A stretch of 64,000 nucleotides of DNA from Verrucomicrobiia bacterium (GCA_014239365.1 JAAZZB010000031.1:44587-108586), one strand, 5' to 3'; numbered from the stretch's first letter, positions 25,386 to 35,297 are shown. A program made the numbers and translations. The notes: generated from the letters alone by a model not told the origin.

Positions 25386-25799
25386 TTATCGTCTGGAACG
25401 CTTCGCCTTGAGTTGGGCGGCGGAGTAAAGGATCGCTTGGTTGAGCGCTTTCGCTTCGTCTTCGGTCATATCGCCGCCTTCTTCGAGTCGCTTCTCGGCC
25501 TTGGCCAAGGCTTCCTCGGCGGCGGCTTCGTCGACGTTGGCACTGTCGATAGCGTTGTCGGTGAGGATGGCGACGTGGTCGCCGGTGATTTCGGCGAAGC
25601 CTTCGCCCACGGCCAGAATTTCTTCCGCGCCGCTGCGTTTGACGACGAGTTCGCCCGCTTGCACTTTGGTCATCAACGGAACGTGGTTCGGGTAAATGCC
25701 CGTGTCGCCCTCGCTGCCGGGGAGGGTGACCATATCCACGTCCTCGGAGTAAATGACTGACTCCGGGGTGACGATTTCAAGTTTGAGCGTGTCGGCCAT
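25386..25799 (-). CDS. atpC: ATP synthase F1 epsilon subunit
   Basis: 137 residues, normal length. Beta-sandwich domain with LKLEIVTPESVIYSEDVDMVTLPGSEGDTGIYPNHVPLMTKV, then a C-terminal helical hairpin (EAAAEEALAKAEKRLEEG). It is the central-stalk subunit and can inhibit ATP hydrolysis. Last gene of the atp operon, 19 bases after atpD. Confidence 0.96.
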   Translation of the reverse strand: MADTLKLEIVTPESVIYSEDVDMVTLPGSEGDTGIYPNHVPLMTKVQAGELVVKRSGAEEILAVGEGFAEITGDHVAILTDNAIDSANVDEAAAEEALAKAEKRLEEGGDMTEDEAKALNQAILYSAAQLKAKRSRR

Positions 25800-25818
25800 T
25801 TTGAAAACGGGTTGACAA

Positions 25819-27282
<1,464 letters not shown>

Positions 27283-27299
27283 TTAAAAATTTATTTTGA

Positions 27300-28184
27300 T
27301 TAATTCCCAAGAGCCATTTGAGCGGTGGTGATTTCCAACAGCTCATTGGTAATCGCCGCCTGACGCATCTTGTTGAACGTAAGCGTAAGATCCTTGATGA
27401 GATCATTCGCGTTGTCGGTCGCGTTTTTCATCGCCACCATCTTCGAGCTAAACTCACTCGCCTTGGCCTCGAGTAAAATTTGGTGCACCTGAAAATTCAA
27501 ATAATGCGGCAGCAACTCACCGAGCACGCAGCCCGCCGAAGGTTCAAAGAGAAATTCGGTGGTGCCACCGGGAAGTTCGGTGGACATTGCTTCGCCCTCC
27601 ACGCCGGCGCTCACGCCTTTGATTTCCGTAATCGGCAGCAGCGTTTGCACCTCGGGCTGTTGCACGACGGTGTTAATGAAATTCGAGAACGCAATGTCCA
27701 CGTGATCCACCTCGCCACTTTCGAAAAGATCCACCGCCATCTTGGTGATCACCCGCGCTTCGGCAAAGGTCGGGCGGTCGGCATAAGAACATTCCGCCGC
27801 CAAATCCCAACCCGCACGCGTGGCGTGCTGCGCGCCTTTACGCCCTGCAGAAATCACGCGTGTGTCGTCCTTAATAAATTCATCGCTCACCAACCGCAAT
27901 AAGTTGGTATTTACCGCGCCGCACATTCCCTTGTCTGTGGTCACGAGAATCAACGCCCGCCGTTCGCCGCCGCGGGATTCCATCAGCGGATGCTCAAAAT
28001 CGCCCGCGTGCGTCACCACCTCGCCGAGCATCCGATTCATCAACTCCGCATACGGCCGGCCGCCCATCGCCGCCTGCTGCGCACGCGCCATCTTGGCCTG
28101 CGCCACCTTCTCCATCGCATTGGTGATCTGCGCTGTTTTCTTGACGGACGTGATCCGCCGCCGAATGTCACGGGTGCTGGGCAT
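27300..28184 (-). CDS. atpG: ATP synthase F1 gamma subunit
   Basis: 294 residues, usual length. The N-terminal helix STRDIRRRITSVKKTAQITNAM and C-terminal helix AITNELLEITTAQMAL form the rotor coiled coil, with the Rossmann-like middle domain (ALILVTTDKGMCGAVNTNLL) between. Eight bases separate it from atpA. Confidence 0.97.
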   Translation of the reverse strand: MPSTRDIRRRITSVKKTAQITNAMEKVAQAKMARAQQAAMGGRPYAELMNRMLGEVVTHAGDFEHPLMESRGGERRALILVTTDKGMCGAVNTNLLRLVSDEFIKDDTRVISAGRKGAQHATRAGWDLAAECSYADRPTFAEARVITKMAVDLFESGEVDHVDIAFSNFINTVVQQPEVQTLLPITEIKGVSAGVEGEAMSTELPGGTTEFLFEPSAGCVLGELLPHYLNFQVHQILLEAKASEFSSKMVAMKNATDNANDLIKDLTLTFNKMRQAAITNELLEITTAQMALGN

Positions 28185-28192
28185 TGAGTTCG

Positions 28193-29725
28193 TTACTTAT
28201 TAGCTGACTTAAAATCTTCGAAGGCGGATTTGAGGTCGGCCTCGGTGGCGTCGTCGAGTTTGCCTTCGGTGACGATTTTGTTCAGCAAATCGGCTTTGCG
28301 ATCCTGCAAATAGGCGGTGAGGGATTCCTGTGTGGACTCCATTGCATCCACGGCCACGTCGTCGAAGTGGCCGTTTTGCACGCCCCACAAAATACTCACC
28401 TGCACCGGCACGGGCACGGGTTTGAATTGCGCCTGCTTGAACACTTCCACGATGCGTTTGCCGCGTTCGAGCTTGGCTTTGGTGGCATCGTCGAGGTCGC
28501 TGCCGAACTGCGCGAAGGCCGCCAGCTCGCGGAATTGCGCGAGGTCCAGCTTGATGGTGCCGGAGACTTGCTTCATCGCCTTGGTCTGCGCGGCAGAACC
28601 CACGCGGCTCACGGAGAGGCCCACCGAAATGGCGGGACGCACGCCTTGATAAAAAAGGTCGGTCTCCAAAAAGAGCTGACCGTCGGTGATGGAAATCACG
28701 TTGGTCGGAATGTATGCCGACACGTCGCCCGCTTGCGTTTCGATGATGGGCAACGCGGTAAGCGACCCACCGCCGGCATCGTCGGACAATCGCGCCGCGC
28801 GCTCGAGCAAGCGGCTGTGCAAATAAAATACATCGCCGGGATACGCCTCGCGACCGGACGGCCGTTTGAGCACCAGCGAAACCTGCCGGTAAGCCACCGC
28901 GTGTTTGGACAAATCATCGTACACGATCAGCGCGTCCATGTTGTTGTCCATAAACCACTCACCCATCGACGCACCGGCAAAGGGCGCGAGGAATTGGTTC
29001 GTCGCGGAATCACTCGCCGTGGCGGCCACCACGATGGTGTGCTCCAGTGCGCCGTTTTCCTCGAGGTCTTGAATGACCTTCGCGACGTTGGCGCGCTTTT
29101 GGCCGATGGCCACGTAAATAGAATAGAGCGGCCGGAAATTCGGGTCGCCACTTTCGAGGCCCTCTTTATTGATGCGGGCGTTATTGATGATCGCGTCGAT
29201 GCAGACCGCAGTCTTGCCGGTTTGGCGATCGCCAATCACCAGCTCGCGTTGGCCGCGGCCAATTGGGATCATCGCGTCCACCGCCATCACGCCGGTTTGA
29301 ACGGGTTGGCTGACGGATTTGCGTTTGATAATGCCGGGCGCAATTTTTTCCACCGGATAATTTGCTTCGGCGGCGATGTCGCCTTTGCCGTCGATCGGCC
29401 GACCGAGCGCATCCACCACGCGACCGAGCAGCGCCTTGCCCACGGGCACAGACAGCAGCTTGCCGGTGGTCTTCACCTCATCGCCCTCGGCGATGCCGGT
29501 GTGGTCGCCGAGAATCACCGCGCCCACTTCCGTCTCCTCGAGGTTCAATGCGAGGCCCATCACTCCGCTGCCGAAGTCGAGCATCTCGTTCATCATCGCG
29601 CCGGTGAGGCCTTCGATTTTCGCCACGCCATCACCGATCTCGCGCACCGTGCCCACGTTCTCGCGTGCCACATCTGTTTTCGCGCCCGCGATTTGGGCTT
29701 CAATATCCTGCAGTAGGTTGCTCAT
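28193..29725 (-). CDS. atpA: ATP synthase F1 alpha subunit
   Basis: 510 residues, regulatory nucleotide-binding subunit. Walker [53 protein letters not shown] with the arginine finger region, and [15 protein letters not shown]. The N-terminal segment that docks the delta subunit is present and begins [13 protein letters not shown] 449-residue open frame on the plus strand here is an antisense shadow. Confidence 0.98.
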   Translation of the reverse strand: MSNLLQDIEAQIAGAKTDVARENVGTVREIGDGVAKIEGLTGAMMNEMLDFGSGVMGLALNLEETEVGAVILGDHTGIAEGDEVKTTGKLLSVPVGKALLGRVVDALGRPIDGKGDIAAEANYPVEKIAPGIIKRKSVSQPVQTGVMAVDAMIPIGRGQRELVIGDRQTGKTAVCIDAIINNARINKEGLESGDPNFRPLYSIYVAIGQKRANVAKVIQDLEENGALEHTIVVAATASDSATNQFLAPFAGASMGEWFMDNNMDALIVYDDLSKHAVAYRQVSLVLKRPSGREAYPGDVFYLHSRLLERAARLSDDAGGGSLTALPIIETQAGDVSAYIPTNVISITDGQLFLETDLFYQGVRPAISVGLSVSRVGSAAQTKAMKQVSGTIKLDLAQFRELAAFAQFGSDLDDATKAKLERGKRIVEVFKQAQFKPVPVPVQVSILWGVQNGHFDDVAVDAMESTQESLTAYLQDRKADLLNKIVTEGKLDDATEADLKSAFEDFKSANK

Positions 29726-29746
29726 AATTTTTCGTCGTTAAACTGA

Positions 29747-30139
29747 TTAAAAACTTTCACTCAAAGTGGCCAAGCGCGTCTTCACGCTGCCATCAAAAAC
29801 ATCGTCGCCAATCTTCACCCGCATTCCGCCGATAAGATCCGCGTTCTCCACAAACTCAACCGTCACCTCGCCGTCTTTCAATCGGCCAAGACTCTCGCGC
29901 ACATTGTGCTGCTGCGCATCGTTGAGCGCCACTGCGCTTTCCACACACGCGCTGCGGCTGGAAACATCCAGCTTCACCAAACGCTGCAGCTCCTGCAAAA
30001 TGCCGAAGTACCCGCGCGGCTTTTTCTCAACCACCAACGCCACCGCCTGCCGCACGCGCCCTTCATCCAGCGCGCCCTCAACGTGACAGCTCTTAAAAAG
30101 CTGCTTCGCTTCGCGACGTGATTGTTTGCTGCCTTTCAT
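29747..30139 (-). CDS. atpH: ATP synthase F1 delta subunit, short form
   Basis: 130 residues against about 175-180 for the usual delta subunit. The C-terminal domain is clear: VESAVALNDAQQHNVRESLGRLKDGEVTVEFVENADLIGGMRVKIGDDVFDGSVKTRL. The N-terminal six-helix bundle, which docks on alpha, appears reduced to about 70 residues (SRREAKQLFKSCHVEGALDEGRVRQAV). The reading frame is intact with a normal ATG and operon position, so it is probably a lineage-specific short form rather than a decayed gene. A palindromic element separates it from atpF. Confidence 0.9.
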   Translation of the reverse strand: MKGSKQSRREAKQLFKSCHVEGALDEGRVRQAVALVVEKKPRGYFGILQELQRLVKLDVSSRSACVESAVALNDAQQHNVRESLGRLKDGEVTVEFVENADLIGGMRVKIGDDVFDGSVKTRLATLSESF

Positions 30140-30148
30140 TTTGTTTCC

Positions 30149-30197
30149 TGTAGCGGCGCTCTGTGAGCGCCGACGGCGGTCATAGACCGCCGCTACA
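30149..30197. repeat. 49-bp palindromic element in the atpF-atpH gap (TGTAGC type)
   Basis: Outer arms TGTAGCGGC/GCCGCTACA enclose two hairpins with three-base loops, GGCGCTC-TGT-GAGCGCC and GGCGGTC-ATA-GACCGCC. Architecture and length match the elements at 2178-2225 and 32192-32240 although the stems differ in sequence. Lying inside an operon, it would be transcribed and could tune the ratio of upstream to downstream subunits. Confidence 0.75.
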
Positions 30198-30205
30198 AAT
30201 TATCG

Positions 30206-30751
30206 TTAAGCGGCCAATTCCTTGTTCGTCTCGTCGATCAAGCGTTGTTGGTCTTCACTCGTGAGCACTTTGCCGCTGACCTTCGTGGTGGTCTCCACCA
30301 CCAAACGGCCAATCTCGGCTTTCAATTCCGCCATCATCGTTTCGCGATCCGCCTCGGTGGCTTCGCGGGCTTTGCGAATAATTTCTTCCGCCTGCTTCAC
30401 CGCCTCCTGCGCTTTGGCCTCGCCCACTTTCTCAGCAGCGGTCCGCGCTTCATCGATCATTTCCTGCGCCTTCGCGTTGGCATCGGACAATATCTGATCC
30501 TTCGCATCCTGCGTGCTCGCCAGCTCGGCCTTAATTTTATCGGCATTCTCGATGCCCTCGGCAATCTTCTGCTTGCGATCCTCCAGCACCTTCAGCACCG
30601 GCCCGTAAGCAAACTTCTTCAACGCCAACGCCACCACGAGAAACGCAATGCACTGCGAAATAAAGAGCTGCCAGTTGACGCCAAATTCTCTGAAGATTTC
30701 AGCTGCGGCTCCGCCGCTTTCTTCCGCGGCTAGTAAGATCAAGTTTTCCAT
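30206..30751 (-). CDS. atpF: ATP synthase F0 b subunit
   Basis: 181 residues, peripheral stalk. One transmembrane helix (LFISQCIAFLVVALALKKFAYGPVL) is followed by a long charged, alanine-rich coiled coil (IENADKIKAELASTQDAKDQILSDANAKAQEMIDEARTAAEK). A 16-residue leader rich in Ala, Glu and Gly precedes the membrane helix. Only one b-type gene was found, so the stalk is probably a homodimer. Confidence 0.95.
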   Translation of the reverse strand: MENLILLAAEESGGAAAEIFREFGVNWQLFISQCIAFLVVALALKKFAYGPVLKVLEDRKQKIAEGIENADKIKAELASTQDAKDQILSDANAKAQEMIDEARTAAEKVGEAKAQEAVKQAEEIIRKAREATEADRETMMAELKAEIGRLVVETTTKVSGKVLTSEDQQRLIDETNKELAA

Positions 30752-30767
30752 AACAAAAATTTAATTA

Positions 30768-30791
30768 GCCGGACGGGCGAACCCGTCCGGC
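30768..30791 (-). promoter_or_regulatory. strong hairpin in the atpE-atpF gap with TTCG loop
   Basis: On the transcribed strand, a 10-bp perfect stem GCCGGACGGG is closed by a TTCG loop and followed by CCCGTCCGGC. It lies between atpE (c subunit) and atpF (b subunit). A stable hairpin here could protect the 3' end of an atpBE transcript or partly attenuate read-through, consistent with the high c:b ratio in the enzyme. No T-run follows directly, so complete termination is unlikely. Confidence 0.6.
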
Positions 30792-30800
30792 ATTGATGCG

Positions 30801-31001
30801 TTACTTCGCGAGGAAGATCGCAATAAACACAACACCTTCAGCCAACGCGGCGAAGATGATCGCTTGCGTCCGGATTTCACCGGCGGCGCCGGGGTTGCGA
30901 CCGGTGGCCTCGGCGGCTTTCATGCCCACCAAGCCCACGCCGATGGCGGAGCCGAGGGCCGCGAGACCCACGTGAAGTGTTCCAGTAATTGCTGCAAACA
31001 T
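30801..31001 (-). CDS. atpE: ATP synthase F0 c subunit
   Basis: 66 residues, two-helix proteolipid of the rotor ring. The proton-carrying carboxylate is Glu55 in FAALAEGVVF, and the polar loop is RNPGAAGEIRT. The sodium-type c subunit signature is missing: the helix-1 glutamine position is Val22 and the residue after the carboxylate is Gly56 instead of Ser/Thr. Proton coupling is therefore inferred. The N-terminus is short, with no long leader. Confidence 0.97.
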   Translation of the reverse strand: MFAAITGTLHVGLAALGSAIGVGLVGMKAAEATGRNPGAAGEIRTQAIIFAALAEGVVFIAIFLAK

Positions 31002-31083
31002 AGTCTTTGTCCTTCTGTTGTTCGTTATTTCAGTTGTTCCCAGTGGCCTCCACAGACGTGCGTGGTCCGACCGCCGAAATTAT

Positions 31084-32037
31084 TTAGTGCGCGTGCTCCT
31101 CACCGTGGTCGTCGCCGTGATGCTCACACATCAGCGCGGTAAACACCGATGTGAGCAAAGCAAACACCAGTGCCTGCACTAGACCCACCAGAATTTCCAG
31201 CAGGTAAAACGGCAACACCGCCAGCCAGCCAAAATATGGGCCGCCTAGCTTGATGACTGTTTCCAAAATGTTTTCTCCGGCAAATACATTTCCATAGAGC
31301 CTGAAGGTGAGCGCCACCGGACGCACTCCGATGGACACCACTTCGATCAGGCCAACAAAAATGAAAATGCCCACGAGGAAAATGCCAAAGAATCCGGAGC
31401 CATGCCCTTTCAAATTAAAAATGTGACCAAAAAACCCACCCACACCAATAGCCTTGACGCTCCAATAAAGCCAAAGAACCATAAACAGTGCCGACATCGC
31501 GAGGGTCATATTTAAATCCGCATTCACGCCGCGTAACAAGGGCTGGGCAAAATGGCCGTGCTCGTCCATTCCCCAGCCCATCGTGCCCATTCCGGGAATG
31601 AGCCCAAACCAATTGGCGAACAAAATGAAAATGAAGATGGTCCCGAAAAACCAAAACGTTTGCTTTACCATTTGCGGGCCAACAATGCTCTCGAAAAAGC
31701 CGTAAAGCCCTTCCACGAGGTACTCCACAAAATTCTGTAGGCCGGATGGAATAAGCTGCACTTTACGTGTCGCGAGCTGCGCCACAATAATAATCCCCAA
31801 CGCCACAATGATGGTGACAAACATGGAATTGGTAATCTGCAATGGCCCCACCTCGTGAATCACCGGCGCGTGAGGTGAAAGCCCTTCGGCGTGCTCAGCG
31901 TGCTCGCCGTGGGTGGACGCAGAATGGCCTTCCTCGTGGCTCTTGGGCTGATTTTCGTCGGAAGACGGTTTTTCGGCCAGAGCCAGAGGGATCGCGAGAA
32001 ACAGGAACAGGGCGACTAAAATCCTCTGCATTTGCAT
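31084..32037 (-). CDS. atpB: ATP synthase F0 a subunit
   Basis: 317 residues from ATG 32037; the track's TTG at 32061 would add eight residues. There is an N-terminal signal-like segment (RILVALFLFLAIPLALA) and a His/Glu-rich periplasmic stretch before the usual helices. The essential arginine is in VALTFRLYGNVFAGENI. The C-terminus ends in a His-rich tail (EHHGDDHGEEHAH). First gene of the operon order a-c-b-delta-alpha-gamma-beta-epsilon. No atpI or atpZ was seen upstream; the gap carries palindromic repeats. Confidence 0.95.
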   Translation of the reverse strand: MQMQRILVALFLFLAIPLALAEKPSSDENQPKSHEEGHSASTHGEHAEHAEGLSPHAPVIHEVGPLQITNSMFVTIIVALGIIIVAQLATRKVQLIPSGLQNFVEYLVEGLYGFFESIVGPQMVKQTFWFFGTIFIFILFANWFGLIPGMGTMGWGMDEHGHFAQPLLRGVNADLNMTLAMSALFMVLWLYWSVKAIGVGGFFGHIFNLKGHGSGFFGIFLVGIFIFVGLIEVVSIGVRPVALTFRLYGNVFAGENILETVIKLGGPYFGWLAVLPFYLLEILVGLVQALVFALLTSVFTALMCEHHGDDHGEEHAH

Positions 32038-32191
32038 CAAAATAGTGCTTTTTGCGCCCAAAACGGGCGGGAAAACAATCTAAAGCGCGGCCAAAATAGG
32101 GTGTGTGAAACTTTTCACAAGCTTTTTCTGAAAAAAATGAAAATTAGTTTTTAAGAGCGGTTTTTTCGGGCTCATTCGGAAGGGCGTGAAT

Positions 32192-32240
32192 TGTAGCCCG
32201 GACCGGTGGTCCGGGCCCCGGGCCAACGGCCCGGGCTACA
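32192..32240. repeat. 49-bp palindromic element (TGTAGCCC type)
   Basis: Outer arms TGTAGCCC/GGGCTACA enclose CCCGGACC-GGT-GGTCCGGG and a CCGGGCC-AAC-GGCCCGG hairpin. It has the same plan and near-identical arms as 2178-2225, with the two inner hairpins in swapped order. Confidence 0.8.
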
Positions 32241-32287
32241 TTTTTCTGGGCCAATCGCCCCGGGAATCAACCGCCCGACGAATTGGA

Positions 32288-32408
32288 GAGCACTGAAGGT
32301 GCGAAATATTGTGCACGGAACAATTTCGGGCTTTCAGCCCTTGGATTAGTTTTGGGCATTTACCCGGGGCGTTGCCCCGGGCTATCACATTGCGCACCTT
32401 CGGCGCTC
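32288..32408. repeat. composite inverted repeat (GAGCRCYGAAGGTGCG arms)
   Basis: GAGCACTGAAGGTGCG (32288-32303) is mirrored with two differences by CGCACCTTCGGCGCTC (32393-32408). Inside are two more hairpins, GGGCT-TTC-AGCCC (32328-32340) and CCCGGGGC-GTT-GCCCCGGG (32363-32381). It is another nested palindromic unit next to the one at 32192. Confidence 0.7.
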
Positions 32409-32469
32409 ACCATTAGAGATTGAATCCGAGTGAAAACGCACTGCGTGAAATAGAGCCTCAAAAAACTAC

Positions 32470-33309
32470 TCAAGAAATCAACCGCACTAAATCCCTGGCT
32501 TTTGTTTCAGCACCGTCGAGGACTCGGTCCAATACCTCCTCGGTCACGTCGTGTTGGGTGAGGACTCGTTGCTTGAAATGATCGCGCCACGTTTCGTCTT
32601 CCGGTGTTTCCAAATCGTGCACGTAAAAAATCGGATCGGGCCGCAGCTCGCTGTCCGGATCGTTCTGCGCGCTGATGGCGGCGCCGATGTCCTCGGGCAT
32701 TTCCCATTCATTGCAAACTAACGCGCCCAGCTCGGCGTGGTCCCAGCCGAAGGTTTCTTTTTCCAATTCGTGCAATGGTTTTTCGCTCTCGGCGGAGGCT
32801 CTATAAATTTTGGCGTACTCGCGGCCTTTGCTGGCGGCGATAATCGGCACGCTGAAGTCTTCCAAAAAACCCGCCGAGAAACACAGCCCGGCCAAAGGCG
32901 GCGCGGTGATGTCGGCCAACTCACGGGCAATCACTGCGCGCCGTCCGGCGCGTTGCCAGAAAGCGGTCATATCCAAATATTTGGGCACGTTGCTGGGCAC
33001 AGCCATTTTTGCGCCGAGCATCATCACGATGCGTTCGAGATCGGATTTGCCGAGCATTGTCACCGCGTGATCGAGGCTCTTGATGGGGGTGCGCGGGGCG
33101 TAGGCGGTGGAGTTCACCGTGCGCATCACGCGCGAGGTGAGGTCGGGATCGAGCGCCATCACTTCGGCAATGTGCGCCGAGGAAGCGCCCGGCTCGCGCA
33201 AGCGCCGCAATGCCTCGAAGATGGTTTTGCGAAACTTAGGCAATTCATAGTCGCCCAAAATTTCGTGCAGCCGCGCGTGGGGATCTTTATTTTTTAAAAA
33301 TGAAAACAT
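32470..33309 (-). CDS. HDOD domain protein
   Basis: 279 residues. An HDOD (HD-related output) domain runs from about residue 15 to 215: LPKFRKTIFEALRRLREPGASSAHIAEVMALDPDLTSRVMRTVNSTAY and SLDHAVTMLGKSDLERIVMM. The catalytic HD pair of true phosphohydrolases is not conserved, as usual for HDOD. Members act as signalling scaffolds in stress, motility or competence control. It starts 3 bases after the stop of the pentapeptide/K+ channel gene on the same strand, so the two are co-transcribed. The C-terminal 60 residues are not recognised. Confidence 0.85.
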   Translation of the reverse strand: MFSFLKNKDPHARLHEILGDYELPKFRKTIFEALRRLREPGASSAHIAEVMALDPDLTSRVMRTVNSTAYAPRTPIKSLDHAVTMLGKSDLERIVMMLGAKMAVPSNVPKYLDMTAFWQRAGRRAVIARELADITAPPLAGLCFSAGFLEDFSVPIIAASKGREYAKIYRASAESEKPLHELEKETFGWDHAELGALVCNEWEMPEDIGAAISAQNDPDSELRPDPIFYVHDLETPEDETWRDHFKQRVLTQHDVTEEVLDRVLDGAETKARDLVRLIS

Positions 33310-33312
33310 CGC

Positions 33313-34368
33313 TCAATGCCCGCGTGAAGCAAACTTGGTGGCCAAAATAGAAAGCAAAGCGCCCAGCCCCAAATAACCAAACGCAATATGCACAATCAGC
33401 ACTCCCTGCCCGATGGCCGAGGTGGGTGACACGTCGCCGTAGCCGAGCGTGGTGAAGGTGACCACGCTATAATAAAGGTACGGAATAAAGTCGCCGCCCA
33501 ATTCCTCGATGCCTTTGAGATGGCTGCCGCCGCCGGCCGGCTTGGCCCATTGATCGAGCGCCCAGTAAATGAAGCCGAAGAGCAGTACGTTCAGCGTGAG
33601 GAACAATCCCCAGCGCGTAAGGCTGCGGCCGCAGTTGCTGGTCCATTTCCAGGCATAGTAAACGCAACGCGTGATCCGGCTTTGATGTTTGTATTCGTAC
33701 AGGAAATTTTCATCGATGATGTGCTGACGCACGAGGTAAGCACCGGCGAAGTCGATGTCGCGAATGTCCGCGCCGATCCAATCAGCGCGCGTGTAGTTTT
33801 GCACTTCGCGGAGCTGCGAGCCGCGCAATGAGGTGTTGCGGAAATTCACGCCCTCGATATTTGTCGCGCGCAAATCCGCATCGGCAAGATCCGCTTGATC
33901 AAAGTCCGTGCTCTCGAGATCCGCTTCGTACATTCGGCAACGCGCCAATTTCGCCGCACGAAAATCCACATTCCGGATCTGCGCCTCAACAAAAGTGGCG
34001 TCCTCCATTTTCGCGTGGTAGCAGTTTGCGTCCGTAAAATCGGTCATCCCAAACCCCGCCTTGAAGGCTTTGCATTCGGTAAGGTTAGCGCCACGAAACG
34101 TAGTGCCGAGAAATTCCGCGCCATCCAAGGTGGCCTTATAAAGCTTGGCCCCGTCGAAATTGGCACTCGGGCAGCACGCGCCGGAAAGATTGCACCGGCT
34201 CATTTCGCAGCCGGAAAAGTTGCACCCCGTCAAATCCAGCTCCGACAAATCCGCATCGGTGAAGCGTACCCCTCGCAAATCCAGCAACTCCGGCGCCAAG
34301 GGCTCGCCCGTTTCCTTGGCACGCCGCAACGCGCTAATGATGTTTTCCGCTGATTGAGTGGCCTCCAT
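33313..34368 (-). CDS. pentapeptide-repeat protein fused to a two-TM potassium channel pore
   Basis: 351 residues. The first ~220 are pentapeptide repeats of the A(D/N)Lxx type (TDADLSELDLTGCNFSGCEM, FDQADLADADLRATNIEGVN), which form a right-handed quadrilateral beta-helix. The C-terminal ~110 residues contain two transmembrane helices around a pore loop with the K+ selectivity filter TLGYGD (residues 307-312). The protein should sit in the inner membrane with the beta-helix in the cytoplasm as a gating or anchoring domain. It is upstream of and almost touching the HDOD gene. It is divergent from the MntR-like regulator across 74 bp. Confidence 0.85.
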   Translation of the reverse strand: MEATQSAENIISALRRAKETGEPLAPELLDLRGVRFTDADLSELDLTGCNFSGCEMSRCNLSGACCPSANFDGAKLYKATLDGAEFLGTTFRGANLTECKAFKAGFGMTDFTDANCYHAKMEDATFVEAQIRNVDFRAAKLARCRMYEADLESTDFDQADLADADLRATNIEGVNFRNTSLRGSQLREVQNYTRADWIGADIRDIDFAGAYLVRQHIIDENFLYEYKHQSRITRCVYYAWKWTSNCGRSLTRWGLFLTLNVLLFGFIYWALDQWAKPAGGGSHLKGIEELGGDFIPYLYYSVVTFTTLGYGDVSPTSAIGQGVLIVHIAFGYLGLGALLSILATKFASRGH

Positions 34369-34442
34369 CGCTGCGGGACGAAACTGCCGCCCCTTTCAAT
34401 TAACCTAAACCCGACCCGCCAATTCCTCAAGCAAAATGCGCG

Positions 34443-34910
34443 TTGCCAGCCACGCCCGCGTCACCTACCCTCCCGCCCATCAAACTTGCCAAACCCAGCA
34501 AGCCCAGCCAAAGCGCCGAGGATTATCTCGAGCGCATTCACGAGCTCATCGAAGCCAAAGGCTCCGCCCACGTGGCCGACATCGCCCAGTCGCTCAACGT
34601 CGGCCAGCCGAGCGTCACCAGTATGGTGCAAAAACTAGCCGACGACGGCTACCTCCGCTACGAAAAATACCGTGCCATCACCCTCACTGACGAAGGCCGC
34701 GCTGTCGCGCTGCACATTCGCGACCGCCACATCGTGCTCGCCAGTTTCTTCACCCTCTTCGGCCTCGACGACGAAACCCAAGCGCGCGACATCGAAGGCA
34801 TCGAGCATCACCTCAGCCCCGACACCTTAAAAACTCTCGCCGACCTCACCACATTTTTTCAGCAAAATCCTGACGCCCTCGCCGAGTTCCAATCCTCGCG
34901 CAAAAAATAA
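34443..34910 (+). CDS. MntR/DtxR-family metal-dependent transcriptional regulator
   Basis: 155 residues. Winged-helix DNA-binding domain (SAEDYLERIHELIEAKGSAHVADIAQSLNVGQPSVTSMVQKL) followed by a dimerisation domain. All six manganese ligands of MntR have counterparts: Asp27, Glu30, His96, Glu118, Glu121 and His122 (EGIEHHLS). There is no C-terminal SH3-like domain, as in MntR. The TTG start at 34443 is uncertain; the first ~22 residues are Pro-rich and may be untranslated. It likely senses Mn2+ or Fe2+, but no transporter gene is adjacent. The zincin gene follows 9 bases later. Confidence 0.85.
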   Translation: MPATPASPTLPPIKLAKPSKPSQSAEDYLERIHELIEAKGSAHVADIAQSLNVGQPSVTSMVQKLADDGYLRYEKYRAITLTDEGRAVALHIRDRHIVLASFFTLFGLDDETQARDIEGIEHHLSPDTLKTLADLTTFFQQNPDALAEFQSSRKK

Positions 34911-34919
34911 TCCGCAGCA

Positions 34920-35294
34920 ATGACCCCCACCTTCGACCGCCTGCTCGACCTCGCGCGGGCCGAAGTGCAAACCGCCATCGACGAATTGCCTGACGAACTC
35001 CGCTCCGCCGCCGAGGCCGTGGTCGTCACCCTCGAGCCCGCCCCCAATCCCGACTACGTCGCCGATGGCATCGCGCCGGACACCCTCGGCCTTTTCCTCG
35101 GCGAATCAATGGCCGACCCGCCCAGCTCTCATCCGCAGCCCACACAAATAATTCTCTTCCTAGAAAACCTCTGGGAATTCGCTGAGCACAACCAAGCCAT
35201 TTACCTCGACGAAGTCCGCACCACTTACCTCCACGAACTCGGCCACTACTTCGGCTTCGACGAAGACGATTTGGAAGAACGCGGGCTGGAGTAG
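34920..35294 (+). CDS. small metallopeptidase-family protein (zincin, PF06262-like)
   Basis: 124 residues. The zincin motif HELGHYFGFDEDDLEE (first His at 105) provides HExxH plus a downstream acidic residue, and TLGLFLGESM and PTQIILFLENL match the short, soluble PF06262 family. The family is widespread and cytoplasmic; its substrate is unknown. Nine bases behind the MntR-like gene, so probably co-transcribed. Confidence 0.85.
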   Translation: MTPTFDRLLDLARAEVQTAIDELPDELRSAAEAVVVTLEPAPNPDYVADGIAPDTLGLFLGESMADPPSSHPQPTQIILFLENLWEFAEHNQAIYLDEVRTTYLHELGHYFGFDEDDLEERGLE

Positions 35295-35297
35295 TTT

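Larger units (their letters stand above)
32038..32469. other. 431-bp intergenic region upstream of the atp operon
   Basis: No gene found. It must contain the atp operon promoter on the minus strand, most likely in the AT-rich part near 32100-32160, but no box stands out. The rest is filled by two palindromic repeat units (32192-32240 and 32288-32408). The HDOD gene ends just beyond. Confidence 0.6.

Noticed and set aside
28367-29716. 449-residue plus-strand open frame opposite atpA
   Set aside because: It is antisense to a certain gene, has no recognisable domain, and is expected from the high G+C codon pattern.
29747-30139. atpH as a broken gene
   Set aside because: The frame is open, has a normal start and operon position, and keeps the whole C-terminal domain; a short lineage form is more likely.
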